The notes beneath the pieces were generated by a model. The model did not search any database. It was not told where the DNA came from and saw only the letters and a program-made list of their open reading frames with translations. A stretch of DNA of 64,000 bases from CAVZCK01 sp963798805 (GTDB lineage Bacteria > Pseudomonadota > Alphaproteobacteria > Rhizobiales > Rhodomicrobiaceae), in NCBI GenBank assembly GCA_963798805.1, contig CAWCVC010000002.1, positions 310,001-374,000 of the forward strand. The letters are read 5' to 3'. The position numbers and the translations under genes were made by a program. Positions 16,771-25,090 of this stretch are shown in pieces. Each line of letters opens with the position of its first letter. Position 1 is the stretch's first letter.

Positions 16771-17799
16771 TTAACGCTGGCGCCGCAGATCGTCGTCGAT
16801 GATGTGCTCTGCCAGCAGCATCCGAATATGCGCGATCCGCTGATAGCGCGGCCCCTCGAATTCCTCCAAGGTCAGATTGGATCTCCGATAGGCCTCGTAA
16901 AGCTGTACCGCGCCGCTGCGCACGTCCCATTTCGGCTTGAAGCCGAGTGTATTGGCGATTTTCTCGAAGCTGACGCGGTAGGAGCGCGTATCCGGCCCGG
17001 CATCCGGCGCGTATTCCAGCCGGCAGTTCGGCACCACAGTGGAGACAACCTCGGCAATATCGCGAATACGGTAATTGTGGTCGCTGTGGCCGACATTGAA
17101 CGCCTGGCCGATCACCTTGTCCTCAGGCGCGGTGAGCGCGAGAATGAAGGCCTGGGAAATATCCTCGATATGGACGATCGGGCGCCAGGGCGTGCCATCC
17201 GACTTCAGATAGATCAGCCCCTTGGTCACCGCCCAGGCGGTGAGATTGTTCAGCACGATATCGAAGCGCATGCGCGGGGAGACGCCATAGGCGGTTGATG
17301 GCCGCAGAAAGACGGGGCAGAAGCCGTCACCCGCCAGCGGAGCGATATCGCGTTCCGACCAGACCTTGGACTGGCCGTATGGTGTCACCGGATTGAGCGT
17401 GCCTGTCTCATCGATCATGCCTTCGCCGGCCTGGCCGTAATTGCTGCAGGAGGAGGCAAACAGGAAGCGCCGCACGCCGGCTTCCTTGGCAGCCTTTGCC
17501 AGATGCACGCTGCCGCGATGATTGATGCTGAATGTGAGGTCCGGGTTCAGGTTGCCAAGCGGGTCATTGGAGAGCGCCGCCAGATGGATGACAGCCTCGA
17601 TCCCTTCGAGGTCAGCAGCAGTCAGATCCCGCACGTCCTTGCGCATGGCCGGCACGGAAGCGATTTTGCCGCCGGCATCATAGGTGCAGCGCTCGTAGAG
17701 ATCGCTGTCGCATCCGACGACCTCATGCCCCGCCCTCATGAGCAGCGGCACCATCACCGTACCGATATAGCCGAGATGGCCCGTGACCAGGACTTTCAT
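16771..17799 (-). CDS. NAD-dependent epimerase/dehydratase (extended SDR, copy A)
   Basis: A 342-residue extended short-chain dehydrogenase acting on a nucleotide sugar. The cofactor loop is TGHLGYIG (6-13), the catalytic pair is Y141 and K145 in TPYGQSK, and the serine region is FASSCSNYG (114-122). It belongs to the same subfamily as the SDR at 26403-27449: both share ALSNDP-x-GNL, SPRMRFD-x-VLNNL and DGTPWRP blocks. Such enzymes act as 4-epimerases, 4,6-dehydratases or 4-reductases. It is the first gene of a pair with DUF4910. Direction of reaction and substrate are not readable. Confidence 0.85.
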   Translation of the reverse strand: MKVLVTGHLGYIGTVMVPLLMRAGHEVVGCDSDLYERCTYDAGGKIASVPAMRKDVRDLTAADLEGIEAVIHLAALSNDPLGNLNPDLTFSINHRGSVHLAKAAKEAGVRRFLFASSCSNYGQAGEGMIDETGTLNPVTPYGQSKVWSERDIAPLAGDGFCPVFLRPSTAYGVSPRMRFDIVLNNLTAWAVTKGLIYLKSDGTPWRPIVHIEDISQAFILALTAPEDKVIGQAFNVGHSDHNYRIRDIAEVVSTVVPNCRLEYAPDAGPDTRSYRVSFEKIANTLGFKPKWDVRSGAVQLYEAYRRSNLTLEEFEGPRYQRIAHIRMLLAEHIIDDDLRRQR

Positions 17800-18127
17800 T
17801 CGATCGAACCTTTATAATTTCGGGAAGGGAGAACCGCAGTCGCATTTGTCGAGAATAATCCGCAAGGATGACGACTGCGTTTCTAATATGGCCATTGTTC
17901 ATTCGCAACTCGATTGACGCGTTTCAACATGCTGTCGGGAAATATGCTTAAGAGCCCTGAACATCAGAGCTACGACAGCGGCCGGGCCATTGCAAAACGC
18001 CCGTCTATCGTAATAGACATTCCACAGCTTTAAATATCATCCGTTGCATCATTGCCAGCGGCATAGCATTTTCCGTGCTCCTGCCGCACGGGGGACGGGC
18101 TGCTTTGTCTATGGGGAGTTCAAGCGA
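17800..18127. other. divergent spacer with an inverted repeat
   Basis: This spacer separates the SDR (reverse) from the DUF4038 gene (forward) and should hold both promoters. A perfect 8-base inverted repeat, CGCAGTCG (17835-17842) and CGACTGCG (17872-17879), lies close to the SDR start. No gene was recognised in it. Confidence 0.45.
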
Positions 18128-19552
18128 ATGACATCGGCTCGACGGGGAATGTCGGCGGCGAGAGGGCGCCAGCTGTCCGGATGGCACAGCTTCATCATGC
18201 TGACGGTCCTGTGGTTTTATCTGACACCGGGAGTGGCGATGCAGGGGATTGCGGCTGAGGCCGGTGAAAAGGACAGGCCCGGCGCGGCGAGCAGCATGAC
18301 TGCGTTCCCCCTGAAAGTGGCGCCAGGAGGTCGCTATCTCGAAGACTCAGCCGGCAAGCCCTTTCTGTTGCAGGGGGACGCGGCGTGGTCGCTGATCTCG
18401 CAGTTGAAGCGCGAAGAGGTCGAGTTTTACCTCCGGGACCGCCGCGCGCGAGGCTTCAACACGCTGCTCGTTTCGCTGATCGAGCACCGCTTCGCGACGA
18501 ACGCTCCGGCCAATATTTATGGCGATGAGCCGTTCACGAAAGCTGGGGATTTCTCGACCCCGAACGAGGCCTATTTCGGCTATGCCGAGTGGGTTTTGCA
18601 GCGCGCGCGAGACGCGGGGTTCCTGATACTCCTGGCGCCGGCCTATATCGGTGCGCGCGATACGAATGAAGGCTGGTACAAGGAGATGGCGGCCAATGGG
18701 GTGGAGAAGCTGCGTGAGTACGGCCGCTATGTCGGCAAGCGCTTCCGGCAATTCGACAATATCATCTGGGCGGAGGGCGGCGACGACAATCCGCGCGACA
18801 AGAATGTCGTGCGCGCGGTTGCGGAAGGCATAAGCCAGGCCATGCCCGGAGCGCTGCACACGGCGCATTGCGCTCCCGACACCTCCCCCGCTGATTTCTG
18901 GGCTGGAGAGCCCTGGCTGAAGGTGGACAACGTCTACACCTACCGTTCGGTTTACGACAGCGTCGAGCGGCAATATTCGCGTTCTGCGCACGTGCCGGTC
19001 TTTCTCATCGAAAGCGGCTACGAGAATGAGCACAAGGCGACCGAACAGAGCCTGCGCACCCAAAGCTATTCGGCCCTGCTTGCCGGCGCTTTCGGGCAGG
19101 TCTTCGGCAACAACCCGATCTGGCACTTCAGCGGCCCCGCGCTTTTTGCAACAGGCGTGAACTGGCGCGATGCCCTCTCCGGGCGCGGTTCGCAGAGCAT
19201 GACGTATCTGCGTAAGCTGTTCGATAGCTTGGCTTGGTGGCGCCTGCAGCCGGACTTCGACGGCAAGCTCGTCACCAGCGGCACTGGCAGGGGGAGGGAC
19301 CGGAGCGCGGCCGCCCGCGCGGATGACGGCAGTTTCGCTGTGGTCTATCTTCCGAGCGTGCGCACGATCAGCGTCGATATGGCGCGGCTTTCCGGATCGG
19401 AGATTACCGCGCGCTGGTACGATCCCGCGGACGGAACCTATAAGGCCGTGAAGGGCTCGCCATTTCCGACGAAGGGCGTGGGAACGTTCAGGCCTGCAGG
19501 GGGCAACGGCGCCGGCTTCGGGGACTGGGTGCTCATATTAACGGCAAAATGA
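18128..19552 (+). CDS. DUF4038 (apiosidase-like) glycoside hydrolase
   Basis: A 474-residue secreted protein with a TIM-barrel of the DUF4038 family, whose characterised members include GH140 apiosidase, followed by a beta-rich C-terminal domain (about the last 90 residues). A hydrophobic signal region (SFIMLTVLWFYLTPGVA) precedes the mature part. Likely catalytic acids lie in NIIWAEGGDDNP and PVFLIESGYENE. The start at 18128 has GGGGAG upstream; an earlier in-frame ATG at 18044 lacks a good ribosome site. A hydrolase in an EPS locus commonly trims or releases polymer in the periplasm or outside the cell. The linkage is unknown. Confidence 0.82.
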   Translation: MTSARRGMSAARGRQLSGWHSFIMLTVLWFYLTPGVAMQGIAAEAGEKDRPGAASSMTAFPLKVAPGGRYLEDSAGKPFLLQGDAAWSLISQLKREEVEFYLRDRRARGFNTLLVSLIEHRFATNAPANIYGDEPFTKAGDFSTPNEAYFGYAEWVLQRARDAGFLILLAPAYIGARDTNEGWYKEMAANGVEKLREYGRYVGKRFRQFDNIIWAEGGDDNPRDKNVVRAVAEGISQAMPGALHTAHCAPDTSPADFWAGEPWLKVDNVYTYRSVYDSVERQYSRSAHVPVFLIESGYENEHKATEQSLRTQSYSALLAGAFGQVFGNNPIWHFSGPALFATGVNWRDALSGRGSQSMTYLRKLFDSLAWWRLQPDFDGKLVTSGTGRGRDRSAAARADDGSFAVVYLPSVRTISVDMARLSGSEITARWYDPADGTYKAVKGSPFPTKGVGTFRPAGGNGAGFGDWVLILTAK

Positions 19553-19683
19553 ATAAATCTTGGGCGAAAACAATAATCCGCTGAGCGAGCCTGAGGACAA
19601 TCCCTTAATACGTTAACCAACGGAAATGTTCTTGGCCTTGCGTCGAGTAAAACCATCCCAGACCGCTTGCGCGGGGGTGTGGA

Positions 19684-19737
19684 GTTATGAAAGATGTGCT
19701 CGCTTGGACATTTTTCATAACGGGCCGACGTACGGCC
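19684..19737. promoter_or_regulatory. two adjacent inverted repeats before the aminotransferase gene
   Basis: GTTATGAAA (19684-19692) pairs perfectly with TTTCATAAC (19713-19721), and GGCCG (19723-19727) pairs with CGGCC (19733-19737). They end 39 bases before the aminotransferase start and could be an operator, a leader hairpin or a terminator for the DUF4038 gene. Confidence 0.4.
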
Positions 19738-19776
19738 GTTTCCGGTTCGCTCGTTTCGATTGAATGAGGTGGTGAC

Positions 19777-21126
19777 GTGAGCCTTCCGATTTCGCGCTTC
19801 GCAAAATCAAAAAACCTTCAGGCGAAGGCCCATCATCTTATTCCTGCCGGCTGCCACACCTATGCGAAGGGCGATGATCAGTATCCGGTGCTTGCGCCTG
19901 GCTTCATCGCCCGCGGTAGCGGCTGCCACGTCTGGGATGTCGACGGAAACGAATATATCGAATACGGCATGGGCAATCGCGCCGTGGCACTCGGCCACGC
20001 TTTCCCGGCCGTTGCCAATGCGGTTGCCGAAGAACTGACGCGTGGCTGCAATTTCACGCGTCCCAGTGCTATCGAAGTCGCCTGCGCGGAAGAACTCCTC
20101 GACCTCATCGACACCGCCGAGATGGTGAAGTTCTGCAAAGACGGCTCGGACGCGACCTCGGGCGCCGTGAAGCTGGCTCGCGCCTATACCGGGCGCGACC
20201 TGATCGCATTCTGCGCCGATCACCCGTTCTTTTCGGTCGACGACTGGTTCATCGGCACGACGCCCATGGGCGCCGGCGTTCCGGAAGCAGTGAAGCAGCT
20301 TTCCGTCACCTTCCATTATAACGATCTCGCCAGCGTGCGGGAGCTTTTCGCCAAGCATCCAGATCAGATCGCCTGCGTCATTCTGGAGCCCTGCCGGCTC
20401 GACGAGCCCAAGGACAATTTCCTGCATGAGTTGCAGCGTCTCTGCCGCGAGAACGGCGCGCTGCTCATCCTGGACGAGATGATCACCGGATTCCGCTGGC
20501 ATAAGGGCGGAGCGCAGAAGACCTACGACATCATCCCCGACCTCTCGACCTTCGGTAAGGCGATGAGCAACGGCTTCTCGGTATCGGCGCTGGCCGGAAA
20601 GCGCGAATATATGAGGCTGGGTGGTCTCGATCATTATGACCGCCCACGCGTCTTCCTGCTGTCGACGACGCATGGTGCAGAAACGCATGCGCTCGCCGCC
20701 GCCATTGCAACGATCAGGACCTATAAGAACGAGCCCGTGATCGAGCACCTCTACCGTGCCGGCGACAGGCTACGGACGGGCATCGGGCAGGCGGTGGCAC
20801 GCCATGGGCTCGAGGCGCAGGTTCCGCTGATGGGTCGGTCCTGTTGTCTCCTCTACGGGTCGCGCGATGCCGACGGCAATCCGAGCCAGGCATTCCGCAC
20901 GCTGTTCCTGCAAGAGACCATTCGCCGGGGTGTCATCATGCCGTCGCTGGCCGTGAGCTATTCGCACACGGACGCCGACATCGATAAGACCATCGAGGCC
21001 GTTGACGGCGCACTCGAGATCTATGTCCGGGCGCTGAACGACGGTGTCGGCAATTATCTTGTCGGACGGCCTTCGCAGGTGGTACAGCGCCGTTACAATC
21101 AGCCGGATGAAGCGGCCGGCGCCTGA
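19777..21126 (+). CDS. class III PLP-dependent aminotransferase (GSA aminomutase-like)
   Basis: A 449-residue fold-type I enzyme resembling glutamate-1-semialdehyde aminomutase. The PLP lysine is K261 in TFGKAMSNGF and the pyridine-nitrogen aspartate is D233 in LLILDEMITGFR. The start is GTG at 19777, supported by a GAGGTGG ribosome site five bases upstream; there is no in-frame ATG that fits better. A second, housekeeping role in tetrapyrrole synthesis is unlikely because of the location between a glycosidase and a pyruvyl transferase gene. It more likely transfers an amino group onto a keto sugar or a small acyl decoration. The pyruvyl transferase gene follows 74 bases downstream. Confidence 0.85.
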   Translation: MSLPISRFAKSKNLQAKAHHLIPAGCHTYAKGDDQYPVLAPGFIARGSGCHVWDVDGNEYIEYGMGNRAVALGHAFPAVANAVAEELTRGCNFTRPSAIEVACAEELLDLIDTAEMVKFCKDGSDATSGAVKLARAYTGRDLIAFCADHPFFSVDDWFIGTTPMGAGVPEAVKQLSVTFHYNDLASVRELFAKHPDQIACVILEPCRLDEPKDNFLHELQRLCRENGALLILDEMITGFRWHKGGAQKTYDIIPDLSTFGKAMSNGFSVSALAGKREYMRLGGLDHYDRPRVFLLSTTHGAETHALAAAIATIRTYKNEPVIEHLYRAGDRLRTGIGQAVARHGLEAQVPLMGRSCCLLYGSRDADGNPSQAFRTLFLQETIRRGVIMPSLAVSYSHTDADIDKTIEAVDGALEIYVRALNDGVGNYLVGRPSQVVQRRYNQPDEAAGA

Positions 21127-21200
21127 CGCTGACGAAACGGTGCGGCTAAGCGAAGCGGCCGCCCGGCGATGGGCGCTTCCTGCTACGAGAAGAAGAACAA

Positions 21201-22379
21201 ATGGCCGTCAAGCGGATTGGCGTTTTTGGCAATTTCGGCAGCGGAAATCTTGGCAATGAGGGCTCGCTGCAGGCCATGCTGCTCTTCCTGCGGGAGGCTC
21301 ACCCCGAGGCCGATCTGGTCTGCATCTGCGCCGATCCGGACACCGCCGCAATGCAGCACGGCATCAAGACACTGCCGATCCGTGCGCCGCGTAGTGCGAA
21401 TGGTGGCAAGCTCTCCAAACTTTTTGCACGGATCCGAGATCATATCGGGGCTTTCCGCAATATCCGGCGTCTCGATGCGCTCCTTATTCCCGGAACGGGC
21501 ATATTGGATGATTTCGGGGAACGGCCGATCGGCTTTCCCTATTCGCTGTTTCTGACCTGCCTTGTGGCGAAGCTGAGAGGCATCCCGGTCGCTTTCGTCA
21601 GCACCGGCGCGGGACCGATCCATCATCCCCTCAGCCGCTGGCTGATGAAATCCGCGGCGGGCATGGCGGCGTACCGCTCCTACCGCGATCTCATTTCCAA
21701 GGAATTCATGCAAAGCATCGGTTTCGATGCGAGCCGCGACCCGGTTTATCCGGACCTGGCATTCCGGCTTCCCGATCCAGCGCTGGCCGAGCGGCCGAAC
21801 GGGCACGCGCCTACGATCGGCATAGGTGTGATGGCCTATTACGGCTGGAGCGGCGACCCGGAAGCCAATGCGGCGATTTACCAGCTCTATATGAAGAAGC
21901 TGGCCGGGTTTGCGATCTGGCTTTTGAACAACGGCTATCGCATCCGCATTCTCATTGGTGAAGATTCGGACCTTTCCGCGGTGCGTCACCTGACACAGGC
22001 GATCGCGGCAGAAACCGGACGCCAGCCCGGGGAGATGATCGGCAAGGAGCCGCAGTCTTTGAACGATCTGATGGAGGAAATCTCCGGTCTCGATGCCGTC
22101 GTGGCGACCCGGTTCCACAACGTCTTATGTGCCCTCAAGACGGGCAAGCCGACCATATCGCTGGGCTATGCCAGAAAGAACGATGTGCTGATGGAGGCGA
22201 TGGGACTTGGCGAGTTCTGCCAGCATGTCGAACGGTTTGATCTCGATCTGCTGATCCGGCAGTTCAACAAGCTTATGGAACAGCGGAGCGGATACGAGCA
22301 GATCGTCAACGCAAACAGCGCCGATCTGCGGCATCAGCTGGAGCGGCAGGAGCAGTTTCTATCCAACAACATTCTATGA
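21201..22379 (+). CDS. polysaccharide pyruvyl transferase family protein
   Basis: A 392-residue protein of the CsaB/WcaK/ExoV family, which adds ketal-linked pyruvate from phosphoenolpyruvate to sugar residues. Family signs are the N-terminal FGNFGSGNLGNEGSLQAML (9-27), LLIPGTGILDD near residue 95, and VVATRFHNVLCALKTGKPTI in the C-terminal half, which is the GT-B-like donor site. A GAGAAGAAG element precedes the ATG. It is cytoplasmic and probably acts on the lipid-linked repeat unit before flipping by the product of the next gene, 50 bases downstream. Pyruvylation would make the polymer acidic. Confidence 0.88.
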   Translation: MAVKRIGVFGNFGSGNLGNEGSLQAMLLFLREAHPEADLVCICADPDTAAMQHGIKTLPIRAPRSANGGKLSKLFARIRDHIGAFRNIRRLDALLIPGTGILDDFGERPIGFPYSLFLTCLVAKLRGIPVAFVSTGAGPIHHPLSRWLMKSAAGMAAYRSYRDLISKEFMQSIGFDASRDPVYPDLAFRLPDPALAERPNGHAPTIGIGVMAYYGWSGDPEANAAIYQLYMKKLAGFAIWLLNNGYRIRILIGEDSDLSAVRHLTQAIAAETGRQPGEMIGKEPQSLNDLMEEISGLDAVVATRFHNVLCALKTGKPTISLGYARKNDVLMEAMGLGEFCQHVERFDLDLLIRQFNKLMEQRSGYEQIVNANSADLRHQLERQEQFLSNNIL

Positions 22380-22429
22380 CCATCGTGGCCCGACGTTCGC
22401 CGGTCCGGCCAATTGATAGTGCGGGCTGA

Positions 22430-23881
22430 ATGGATACCCTGAGAGTTGCCCTCATCCTGATGACGGTCCAGCGCTATTTCTCGATGGCGCTCAATTTCGC
22501 CATGGTGGCGATCGTCTCACGCCTGCTGAGGCCGGAAGAGATCGGCCTTGCGGTGATCGGCACGACGATTGCGGCCCTGGCGGTTTCGGCGCGCGAGTTT
22601 GCAGCACTGACCTTTCTCGTTCAGAAGAAGGATCTGACAGCGCATGACGTTCGCGCCGCGTTTTCCGTGCTGGTACTGGTGACCGGCATTGTGTCCGCCG
22701 GGCTCATCATCTCAGCCCCATGGATAGCGTCAGAATATGCCGAACCGATGCTTGTACCGTTCCTGCACGTCGTGTCCGTCGCCCTGATCGTGGAGCTCAT
22801 CGCCGCTCCGGTCGTGGCGCTGCTGCAGAGGAATATGCGATTTGGCAAGGTGGCGCTGATCACCACACTGCAAATCGGCAGCAGTGCCGTCATGACCGTG
22901 TGGTTCGCGATGGCTGGCCTGAGCTCGATGAGCTACGCCTGGGCCTGGCTGGTTTCCGCCACGACGTCCGGACTGATCGCCCTCTATCTGTGGCGGGATT
23001 ATTCAATCTATCGGCCGGTGTTCAGCGGCTGGCGCGAGATGCTGACCTTCGGCGGCTATAATGGCGCCAACCAGCTCCTCTACCGAGTTTACGAATCCGT
23101 ACCCTATATTGTCCTCGGCCGCATCGTCTCGATGCATGCGGTCGGCTTATACAATCGCGCGATGACGATCTGTCAGTTGCCTGACAAGGTCTTCCTCAGC
23201 GGCATTATTGCGGTGGCATTGCCGGCATTCTCCGCCCGGGCGAGGGAGGCCGGCTCGCTCAAGGCTCCCTATCTGCGCGGCGTCAGCTATATCACTGCGG
23301 TGATGTGGCCAGCTCAGGTCATCGTGGCCATCCTCGCCCATCCGATCATTTTGGTGCTGCTCGGCTCGCAATGGACCGGCGCGGTTCCCGTGGTGCAAAT
23401 CGTTGCGCTCGCGTTTATGTTCGCCTTTTCGGCTGAGCTGAACTATCCGGTCCTGATTGCCATGGGCGCAATCCGGGCGACCTTTACGCGCGCGCTGATC
23501 GCGTGGCCGATATCGACCGTGGCCTTGTGTCTGGGGGCGTTCGTCGGGTTGAAGGCGATGGCACTGAGCCTGCTTTTCGCCATCCCGTTTCAGGCGGTTG
23601 TATCGATCTTTGCCGTGCAGAACTGCATCGAACTGAAATGGAGCGAGATCTTTGCCGCGCTCAAGGCGAGCATCCTGGTGACGCTGATCACTGCAGCCGG
23701 CCCCCTGGCAGTCGTGGCCTCTGCCGGATTCCGCTTCGATCTCTCGATCCCGGCTGGACTGGGTGCAGGGATGCTCGCCGCGGTGGGCTGGCTCCTGGGG
23801 CTGTGGCTGACCCGCCACCCACTCGCCCAGGAGATCGCCAACAGCGCCACATTGCTCCGTGCCAGCCTGGCGAACAGATAA
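22430..23881 (+). CDS. Wzx-type polysaccharide flippase (MOP superfamily)
   Basis: A 483-residue polytopic inner-membrane protein with about 12-14 hydrophobic segments and the N-terminal pattern of the WzxC/Polysacc_synt_3 family (QRYFSMALNFAMVAIVSRLL, 11-30, then LRPEEIGL). It should flip the undecaprenyl-linked repeat unit to the periplasm. The middle loop with VGLYNRAMTICQLPDKVF is typical of the family. It ends the forward run of aminotransferase, pyruvyl transferase and flippase. No Wzy polymerase is recognisable nearby. Confidence 0.9.
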   Translation: MDTLRVALILMTVQRYFSMALNFAMVAIVSRLLRPEEIGLAVIGTTIAALAVSAREFAALTFLVQKKDLTAHDVRAAFSVLVLVTGIVSAGLIISAPWIASEYAEPMLVPFLHVVSVALIVELIAAPVVALLQRNMRFGKVALITTLQIGSSAVMTVWFAMAGLSSMSYAWAWLVSATTSGLIALYLWRDYSIYRPVFSGWREMLTFGGYNGANQLLYRVYESVPYIVLGRIVSMHAVGLYNRAMTICQLPDKVFLSGIIAVALPAFSARAREAGSLKAPYLRGVSYITAVMWPAQVIVAILAHPIILVLLGSQWTGAVPVVQIVALAFMFAFSAELNYPVLIAMGAIRATFTRALIAWPISTVALCLGAFVGLKAMALSLLFAIPFQAVVSIFAVQNCIELKWSEIFAALKASILVTLITAAGPLAVVASAGFRFDLSIPAGLGAGMLAAVGWLLGLWLTRHPLAQEIANSATLLRASLANR

Positions 23882-24496
23882 ACGCCCCGCATCTGCATTG
23901 CTTCCGATGACGGCTGTCGGCTACGGCGGCCTCCGGGAGTAGGAACGCAGCCCCCGCGGAGACTCTTGCCGGAGCCCGGCGCGGGGATCATACGGACTCG
24001 GGAAGCCGAGGTCTCCAATTCGCGATAGGCAGGTCGGATTCGCGATAGGCAGTCGGAGACCAGAACGGCATTAAAAAGATAGGACGCGTCTCAACCGCCT
24101 CCGGAAGTGAGTGAGTTGGGGGCCACTTTAGGCGGAGATAACATACATCTTTGGGATTAGGGGTGTTAGCAGATCGCGTTATTCGGTGTCGTTTCTTTTG
24201 CGTGCGGCCTTGCCTAATCCCTTTTCAGAGTTTATTGAAGATAGACTTATGCTAAATTGGCAAAACTGGCGCAAACTGTAATTGGGACCATTATTTCATC
24301 GTTAGGCGTTAGCATTACTTGTAGGCCGGGACGCAATTCTTTCGCTTTTCGTTCTCGTTCGAGCGTTAACGCTGGTCTTTCCTCGGCCTTGCCTGGGTCA
24401 TACGCTTATGATGATCTGTCTCTTGACGAGGGTCACCCGCTAGCATTGCGAAAATAGACCTAAGAAAGGTCGGAAGCTACTTGAAAATGCCAAGTG
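23882..24496. other. 615-base gene-free spacer with direct and inverted repeats
   Basis: No gene was recognised. A 20-base unit starting ATTCGCGATAGGCAGG (24018-24037) is repeated almost exactly at 24038-24056, and the pair is framed by GGTCTCC (24010-24016) and GGAGACC (24055-24061). A second inverted repeat, GGGATTAGG (24153-24161) and CCTAATCCC (24213-24221), lies further on. The AT content rises towards the GmhA-like gene, where its promoter should be. A 66-codon open frame at 24257-24457 has no support. Confidence 0.5.
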
Positions 24497-25084
24497 ATGG
24501 ATAACAATAACTCTGTTCAGACCATTGCCGCCTTGCACTTTTCGGAGTTGCAGCGGCTCCTCGACCAGGTCGATATCACTGCGGTGGAGCGCGTTTTCGA
24601 ACTGTTGCGAAACGCCCGGGACGAGAAAGCCACGATTTTCATCGCCGGCAATGGCGGCAGCGCTTCCACGGCGTCCCACTGGGTCAACGACCTTGGTAAG
24701 GCGACGAAGCGCTCGGGCCGGGGGTCTATGCGCGCGGTCGGCCTGTGCGACAACACCTCCTGGATGACCGCGCTCGCCAACGACGAAGGCTATGACCGCG
24801 CCTTCGCCGGCCAGCTAGAGAATTTCGCCGAGCCGGGCGATGTCCTGATTGTCATCTCCGCAAGCGGCAATTCGCCGAATTTGATCAAAGCAGTCGAATT
24901 GGCGAACAGCCGCGATATGACGACCATCGCGCTGCTCGGATTTGACGGCGGCAAGCTGAAAGCCGCGGTTCACGAGGCGATCTGGGTCGAGAGCGAAAAA
25001 GGCACCTACGAGCTTGTCGAGGATGCTCATTCGGTGCTCTGCCACGCGATCACCAAAGCGCTTGTCGCGGATCGCGCGGAGTAA
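24497..25084 (+). CDS. gmhA: SIS-domain sedoheptulose 7-phosphate isomerase-like protein
   Basis: A 195-residue single SIS-domain protein expected to convert sedoheptulose 7-phosphate to D-glycero-D-manno-heptose 7-phosphate, first step of the GDP-heptose pathway encoded by the next genes. Phosphosugar-binding motifs are AGNGGSAS (near 50-57) and SASGNS (near 121-126); the C-terminal VEDAHSVLCH carries the conserved histidine. At the place of the GmhA catalytic glutamate (HFAEEL in E. coli) the sequence reads HWVNDL, so Asp replaces Glu, and Glu seems to stand for the catalytic Gln. The function is therefore taken mainly from operon context. The ATG at 24497 is preferred over an in-frame GTG three bases before it. 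The next gene starts six bases downstream. Confidence 0.78.
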   Translation: MDNNNSVQTIAALHFSELQRLLDQVDITAVERVFELLRNARDEKATIFIAGNGGSASTASHWVNDLGKATKRSGRGSMRAVGLCDNTSWMTALANDEGYDRAFAGQLENFAEPGDVLIVISASGNSPNLIKAVELANSRDMTTIALLGFDGGKLKAAVHEAIWVESEKGTYELVEDAHSVLCHAITKALVADRAE

Positions 25085-25090
25085 GGCCGG

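Noticed and set aside
19777..21126. Aminotransferase as the housekeeping hemL of haem synthesis
   Set aside because: Alphaproteobacteria normally make 5-aminolevulinate from glycine and succinyl-CoA, and the gene sits in a polysaccharide locus.
24018..24056. Tandem 20-base repeats as a possible CRISPR array
   Set aside because: Only two contiguous units without spacers and no cas genes nearby.
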